From: JAXLQL01 sp046331625
GTDB taxonomy: Bacteria; Acidobacteriota; Terriglobia; Bryobacterales; Bryobacteraceae
DNA: 47,124 nucleotides
Reading direction: 5' to 3'
NCBI GenBank assembly: GCA_046331625.1
Contig: JAXLQL010000043.1
Span: 1 to 47,124 of the forward strand
Shown: positions 43,332 to 47,124 of the stretch, in pieces
How positions within the stretch are numbered: the first letter of the stretch is position 1
Layout: the number at the start of each line of letters is the position of its first letter
The notes under the pieces: model-generated
Databases searched by the model: none
What the model saw: only the letters and a program-made list of their open reading frames with translations
What the model was told of the DNA's origin: nothing
Translations under genes and position numbers: made by a program

Positions 43332-43532
43332 AATCGGCCTCGCTGCCGCCAAAGCGAGCGCCTGACGAACATCTTCGGGCTCCAGGTCCGGATAGTTGCG
43401 GTATAAGTCTTCAGGGTTCGGGTAGGTGGACACGGCTTCCACCACGCGACGCACGGTCAACCGCATTCCACGAATGCACGGCTGGCCATTCATCTGACTG
43501 GGATTCCAGGTGATGCGGTCGAAGTCGTCCAC
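43299..43532 (-). CDS. DUF433-family antitoxin-like protein
   Basis: A 77-residue protein from GTG 43532: DDFDRITWNPSQMNGQPCIR, GMRLTVRRVVEAVSTYPNPE, DLYRNYPDLEPEDVRQALAL. This is the DUF433/VapB45-like fold: a beta strand with GQPCIRG-x-R followed by a winged helix. Such proteins usually pair with a DUF5615 PIN-like toxin gene just downstream, and none is present here. The last ten codons (VGQPLGCAGL) and the stop are formed by repeat copy 4. The gene is therefore an orphan, perhaps with a changed C-terminus. It starts 43 bases after the glgA stop. Confidence 0.82.
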   Translation of the reverse strand: MDDFDRITWNPSQMNGQPCIRGMRLTVRRVVEAVSTYPNPEDLYRNYPDLEPEDVRQALALAAARPIVGQPLGCAGL

Positions 43533-43575
43533 GTGCTGATTGTCGCAGAAATCAGGCACGCAATCCAAGCCAGGA

Positions 43576-45003
43576 CTATCGCCCCAGAAGCTGCCGGTAC
43601 AACTCCGCATAGCGACCCGCCGACGCCGCCCACGAATAATCGCGCGACATCGCGGTCTTCGTGCGCCGCCGCCAGATTTCGGGCTCGCGATACTCGGCGA
43701 GCGCGTACTGGATCGCCTTCAGCAGATCGCGCGGATCGTAGCCCCAGAACTTGAAGCCGGTTTCGGCGTCCACGGTATCGTCGAGGCCGCCGGTCGCGCG
43801 CACCACGGGCAGCGTTCCGTAGCGGAGACTGTACATCTGATTCAGCCCGCACGGTTCGAACAGGCTCGGCATCAGGAAGATATCGGAGCCGGCTTCGATC
43901 TTGTGCGCGAGGCGTTCGTTGTATCCGAACCAGCCGGCCACCTTGCCTGGATAAGCGTCGATGAGGTGGCGGAAGAAGTCCTCGTAACGGCGCTCGCCGG
44001 ATCCCACAAAGGCCAGCATCACTTCTTCCTGCGCAAGTAACTCATCGGCAATTTGGGAAAACAGATCGAAACCCTTTTGCCGGGCAAACCGCGACACGAT
44101 GCCGATCAGCGGACGGTCGAGGGCGTCGCCGGGCAAGTGCATCTCGTTCAGCAGATCCTGCTTGCAGGTTCGCTTGCCGTCCATATCCGCGGCGGAGTAG
44201 TGGGCAGCCAGGTGCGGATCGGTCTCCGGATTCCACTCGCCGTAGTCGACTCCGTTGAGGATTCCGTGCAAGCGGCCAGTATTGGCGCGGAGCAACCCAT
44301 CGAGTCCATAACCGAACTCGGCGGTTTGGATTTCCTGGGCGTAGCGCGGACTCACCGTGGTGATGGCGTCAGAGAATACGACGCCGCCCTTCATGAAGTT
44401 GACGTCACCGTGGAACTCGAGGTTCGCTGGTTGCAACAGCCACGAGTCGAGACCGAGGTCGCCGAACACCTGCGCTCCAAAGCGGCCCTGGTGCTCGAGG
44501 TTGTGGATTGTGAAGACGATCTTGGCGTGGCGGAAGGAGGGGTCGAGATTGAAGCGGGTGCGGACGTACGGCGCCACCAACGCGGCTTGCCAATCGTGCA
44601 GGTGCAGGATGTCGGCGGAGTAGAGGTAGCGCTGCACGCCGAGCGCGGCGCTCGAGAAGGCGGCGAAGCGGAGGTGGTTGTCGCCGTAGTCGTGGCCGTG
44701 GGCGCTATAGAGTCCGGGGCGGTCAAACAGCCAAGGGCAATCGATGAGGTAGAAGCGGACTCCACCGCGCTCGCGGAGCCAGACATCGCAGAAGATGGTG
44801 TTCGATCCGAGGTGGACCTCGAGGCGTTCCCAGATGCGATAGGCGCCGTCGAGCGAGATGCTGCCGTAGCGCGGAAGCACGATGGCGGCTTCGATGCCGT
44901 GGCTCGAAAGCGCGGCGGGAAGCGCGCCCACAACGTCAGCGAGGCCGCCCGTTTTTGCCAACGGAGCGGCCTCGGAAGCAATCATCAAGACGCGGGGATT
45001 CAA
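43576..45003 (-). CDS. glgA: Glycogen synthase (ADP-glucose, GT5)
   Basis: A 475-residue GT5 glycosyltransferase making alpha-1,4-glucan from ADP-glucose, within the normal bacterial GlgA length. The N-terminal KTGGLADVVGALP binds the ADP-glucose phosphate. HLHDWQAAL, VFTIHNLEHQGRF and GILNGVDYGEWNPETD are GlgA motifs, IGIVSRFARQKGFDL opens the C-terminal domain, and FLMPSLFEPCGLNQMYSLRY carries the catalytic Glu. The open frame extends to 45162, but TTG 45003 (MNPRVLMIASEAAPLAK) fits the family start exactly. The reading before it (RVEGRLSSNGSS) is repeat-derived and unlikely to be coded. Confidence 0.94.
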   Translation of the reverse strand: MNPRVLMIASEAAPLAKTGGLADVVGALPAALSSHGIEAAIVLPRYGSISLDGAYRIWERLEVHLGSNTIFCDVWLRERGGVRFYLIDCPWLFDRPGLYSAHGHDYGDNHLRFAAFSSAALGVQRYLYSADILHLHDWQAALVAPYVRTRFNLDPSFRHAKIVFTIHNLEHQGRFGAQVFGDLGLDSWLLQPANLEFHGDVNFMKGGVVFSDAITTVSPRYAQEIQTAEFGYGLDGLLRANTGRLHGILNGVDYGEWNPETDPHLAAHYSAADMDGKRTCKQDLLNEMHLPGDALDRPLIGIVSRFARQKGFDLFSQIADELLAQEEVMLAFVGSGERRYEDFFRHLIDAYPGKVAGWFGYNERLAHKIEAGSDIFLMPSLFEPCGLNQMYSLRYGTLPVVRATGGLDDTVDAETGFKFWGYDPRDLLKAIQYALAEYREPEIWRRRTKTAMSRDYSWAASAGRYAELYRQLLGR

Positions 45004-45116
45004 TTCACCATGATACGACCAGAATGTTTCAGACGGACTGACGAGCGCGAGCGTCCCAAGGGAACTGCTGCCATTTGAGGAGAGGCGCCCCTCAACCCGC
45101 GCGTCATGGAACCAGG

Positions 45117-45253
45117 GCGGCGGGACTGAGGTCCCGCGCAGGCTCGAGCCTGCCCCACACACTGGGGCTGAAATCTTCGCGGCCGGCGAAGAAACTGAGG
45201 GATAGTTGTGCGATCGGCGAGTGGGCGAGCTTCTGCCTTGACAAAGCCCGCCC
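45117..45253 (-). repeat. Composite palindromic repeat, copy 5 (fullest version)
   Basis: From left to right on the plus strand: core hairpin CGGGACT-GA-GGTCCCG (45121-), flank hairpin GCAGGCT-CG-AGCCTGC, CCCCACACAC, the module GGGCTGAAATCTTCGCG with GGCGAAG shared with copy 3, and a further stem GGGCGAGCTT / AAGCCCGCCC (45223-45232 with 45244-45253). The end TGTAGGGCGGGCTTT on the minus strand equals the start of copy 1. The element fills the gap between the metalloprotease stop and the glgA start. Confidence 0.85.
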
Positions 45254-45271
45254 TACACAGCAGCCCGGGTG

Positions 45272-47124
45272 CTAGTTCGTTCCCGCCTGATAGATCACCA
45301 TCGTTTGGTTGTTGACGGTGACCTTGCCCTGACGGGCCGCGCCGGTGTTGGCAGAGACCGAGACACGAGGCGAGGCCGAACCGGCGCCACTGGCCGGCGA
45401 CACGGTGATCCAGCTCACGTCGGGCTTGGCGGTCCAACTGCAGCCGGTGGTGACGGTGATCGAAGCCAGGAACGAGAATTCGCGCTTCGGTCCGCTGACG
45501 CCCGTTGGCCTGAGCGTTACCGCGCCAGCCGAGAGATTGACGCCGATCGCGTACGCCTTGTCCATGGTCAATGAGACCGATTGCTTGCCTTGATTGAGCA
45601 CGCCGGTCCAGTTGATGGAGCAGTAGCCGGCGGCGGGAGTGACGCTGATCGTCACGGCGGTGCCGGCAAGATAGAATCCGTCGGCCGATTGCGGAGCAAC
45701 CGAAAGCGTGGCCGAGCCGGCGGGCGAGACTTGCGTGGTCAGCCGATAGTCGACGGCGAAATTCGCGGTGAGCGTCGCATTGGCCGAAGGCGTTACGTAG
45801 GAGTGTTGTTGCGTACCGCTGTCAGACCAGGAGACGAAGCGCAGGCGGCGAGTGGCCTCGGTCAACGAGGCAGCAAGCACCGTGTGCGAGGAGCCGACGG
45901 TCCATGTGAAGGTCCGCGGCGTGGCTACCGCTGCGCCATCGACAGTGACCACCTGTCCAACCGGGTTCGAAGCCACGGTGATCGTGACGGTGTTCGCGGG
46001 TGGCGGCGGGGGGGGCGTGGAGGTGGAAGGGTAGCTCACTTTGACGGCTGCGACGTCTTTGTCGGAAAGCGCCGTGCGCTGGCCGATCGGAATCCCCGCG
46101 GGGATCGTTTCGATGGTCGGTTGGCCGTTCACCGAGAAGGCCGTCGCGCCGTAGTGCATGATGGAGCCGTAGTCATAGTCGCCGACATCGGTTCCGGCGG
46201 TACCGGTCTTGGCGAAGTTGCCCTCCATCCCTGTTTGGATATTGGCCCAGATGATGTTGATCTTGGTATCGCGATCATTGCGCATCTGCTCATGGAAGAG
46301 CCCGACAGTGTGGCCGATTTCGTGGATCGGCTGGCCGGAGAAGCAGCCGTTGCCGATGCTGATGTCCTGTTGGCCCGCGGCATTGTAGCCAACCGAGGAG
46401 TAGCAGCCGCCGCCGCGGAAAAAGCGCACGTAGTTCGCTTCGTTGGTGCGAGCCACCAAGGTGATGTAGCCCGCGAGCTTGGTGTTCCAATGCGCGATGG
46501 CGTTGTTGATCTGACTGAGTTCGAAGCTGGTGTAGTTGGAGGCTGCATCGATGATGTAGGGGATCTTGCCGCCGGGCCAGCGCATGGAAGTATAGCTGAG
46601 CATGGAAGCTTCGCGATTCGATTTGCTGCTCAGCGGATACGGCGTGACTTCGTCAGCGCGGGCGATCGCCATGTCGCCCTCCACCACTGCGAACCCATCC
46701 ACCACTCGATAGCGAATCTCCATCCCGCGCCAGTAGCCGGTCTGCTCGCCCGAGTCCGGCGATGCGGCGAGTACGGACTCAGTCCATGAGTCAGCGAGAG
46801 CTTCCGCGACGGTGAAGGGCAGCGCATCGACGCCGTCTTTCCACTGAAGCTCGACGACGGCGACTGAGCCCTTCAGGCTGGCAGTCCAGAAATCGCCTGC
46901 TTGATCGGGACCGGCGCCGGTGAACGGTCCTAAGATCTGGCTGGCATCTGGGCTGTAGACGTAGAGCTTGGCATCGGCGGGCAATCGGACCTGTTTGAAG
47001 TGCAGCCGCAGGGCCTGAGCTCCTTCGTTTTCGACGCGGAAGACGGTGAAGCGAGTTCCAGCGGCGGTCTCGGCCACCTGCAGATTCGTTTCATCGAAGC
47101 CAGCGAGATCGGCGGATTTCCAAG
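45272..47124 (-). CDS. Secreted astacin-type zinc metalloprotease (5' end outside window)
   Basis: The frame runs open to the right edge, so the GTG at 47077 is internal or only a candidate start; the signal peptide lies outside. The catalytic core has HEIGHTVGLFHE (nt 46289-46324), the HExxHxxGxxH zinc site of astacins, and the Met-turn SIMHYG (nt about 46148-46165). Strand KIPYIIDAA and the NNAIAHWN helix also match. The region before it, including FTVFRVENEGAQALRLHFKQ, resembles a pro-domain sandwich. After a Pro-rich linker (TPPPPPPANT) come two Ig/PEGA-like modules and a C-terminal BACON-like domain (TTGCSWTAKPDVSWITVSPA). It is a secreted peptidase, substrate unknown. Confidence 0.92.
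   Translation of the reverse strand, partial: WKSADLAGFDETNLQVAETAAGTRFTVFRVENEGAQALRLHFKQVRLPADAKLYVYSPDASQILGPFTGAGPDQAGDFWTASLKGSVAVVELQWKDGVDALPFTVAEALADSWTESVLAASPDSGEQTGYWRGMEIRYRVVDGFAVVEGDMAIARADEVTPYPLSSKSNREASMLSYTSMRWPGGKIPYIIDAASNYTSFELSQINNAIAHWNTKLAGYITLVARTNEANYVRFFRGGGCYSSVGYNAAGQQDISIGNGCFSGQPIHEIGHTVGLFHEQMRNDRDTKINIIWANIQTGMEGNFAKTGTAGTDVGDYDYGSIMHYGATAFSVNGQPTIETIPAGIPIGQRTALSDKDVAAVKVSYPSTSTPPPPPPANTVTITVASNPVGQVVTVDGAAVATPRTFTWTVGSSHTVLAASLTEATRRLRFVSWSDSGTQQHSYVTPSANATLTANFAVDYRLTTQVSPAGSATLSVAPQSADGFYLAGTAVTISVTPAAGYCSINWTGVLNQGKQSVSLTMDKAYAIGVNLSAGAVTLRPTGVSGPKREFSFLASITVTTGCSWTAKPDVSWITVSPASGAGSASPRVSVSANTGAARQGKVTVNNQTMVIYQAGTN

Noticed and set aside
43490..43852. 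120-residue minus-strand frame beside DUF433, considered as its toxin
   Set aside because: It overlaps the glgA 3' end in another frame and shows no PIN or DUF5615 motif.
44053..45078. 341-residue open frame on the + strand
   Set aside because: Antisense to glgA, with no recognisable domain.
45000..45437. 145-residue minus-strand frame upstream of glgA
   Set aside because: It crosses repeat copy 5 and the metalloprotease 3' end and has no recognisable content.

Overview
This is a GC-rich bacterial chromosome segment, most likely from an Acidobacteriota genome near Bryobacterales/Solibacter. The support is a secreted protein ending in what looks like the Solibacter-type TIGR03437 C-terminal domain, a very large TonB-dependent receptor with an N-terminal carboxypeptidase-regulatory-like domain, several large secreted proteins built of Ig/FN3/malectin/BACON-type modules, a NarL/histidine-kinase pair, and dispersed palindromic intergenic elements. 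These assignments come from reading motifs, not from searches. No tRNA, rRNA, CRISPR array or complete mobile element was seen.

Layout. (1) 1-7719: 3' part of a complex I operon on the + strand: nuoG (5' truncated), nuoH, nuoJ, nuoK, nuoL, nuoM, nuoN. nuoI is not between nuoH and nuoJ, NuoL carries a His-rich insertion, and nuoN is broken by indels around 6810-7030. (2) 7738-9391: a palindromic repeat, an alpha/beta hydrolase, a decayed XRE (HigA-type) antitoxin and a STAS-domain protein. (3) 9544-16075: a TonB-dependent receptor, a degenerate receiver-like protein, and a PEGA protein / histidine kinase / NarL regulator operon with ATGA overlaps. (4) 16373-21856: an efflux operon read leftwards: two membrane-fusion adaptors, a MacB-type ATPase, its permease, a small secreted protein and a second STAS protein. 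The last three are riddled with indels although their motifs survive in alternating frames. (5) 22093-26671: a gene-fragment junction, a small outer-membrane barrel, a D-tartrate-dehydratase-like enolase-superfamily enzyme, and a divergent unit of a secreted unknown protein, a dihydroorotate-dehydrogenase-like flavoprotein and a ThiS-like carrier. (6) 26706-38296: secreted CAP/FN3 protein, TIGR03437 protein, di-heme cytochrome c peroxidase and a 1,922-residue Ig-malectin protein with a two-level repeat structure. (7) 38600-43532: a three-subunit molybdenum hydroxylase (FAD, 2Fe-2S, Mo subunits), a divergent exported NIF3-like protein with a palindromic operator between them, and a DUF433 antitoxin. 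(8) 43576-47124: glycogen synthase glgA and a secreted astacin-type metalloprotease truncated by the window end.

The strongest unexplained signal is a family of composite hairpin repeats between genes (7738, 22374, 38481, 43293, 45117), with paired base changes in the two arms of a stem. Next are the 2+5+5 Ig/malectin periodicity, and the efflux operon whose tail carries a small exported protein and a STAS protein. Local indel clusters (6810-7030, 8750-9006, 16373-18700) are best read as consensus errors or recent decay and should be checked on reads before any claim of pseudogenes.
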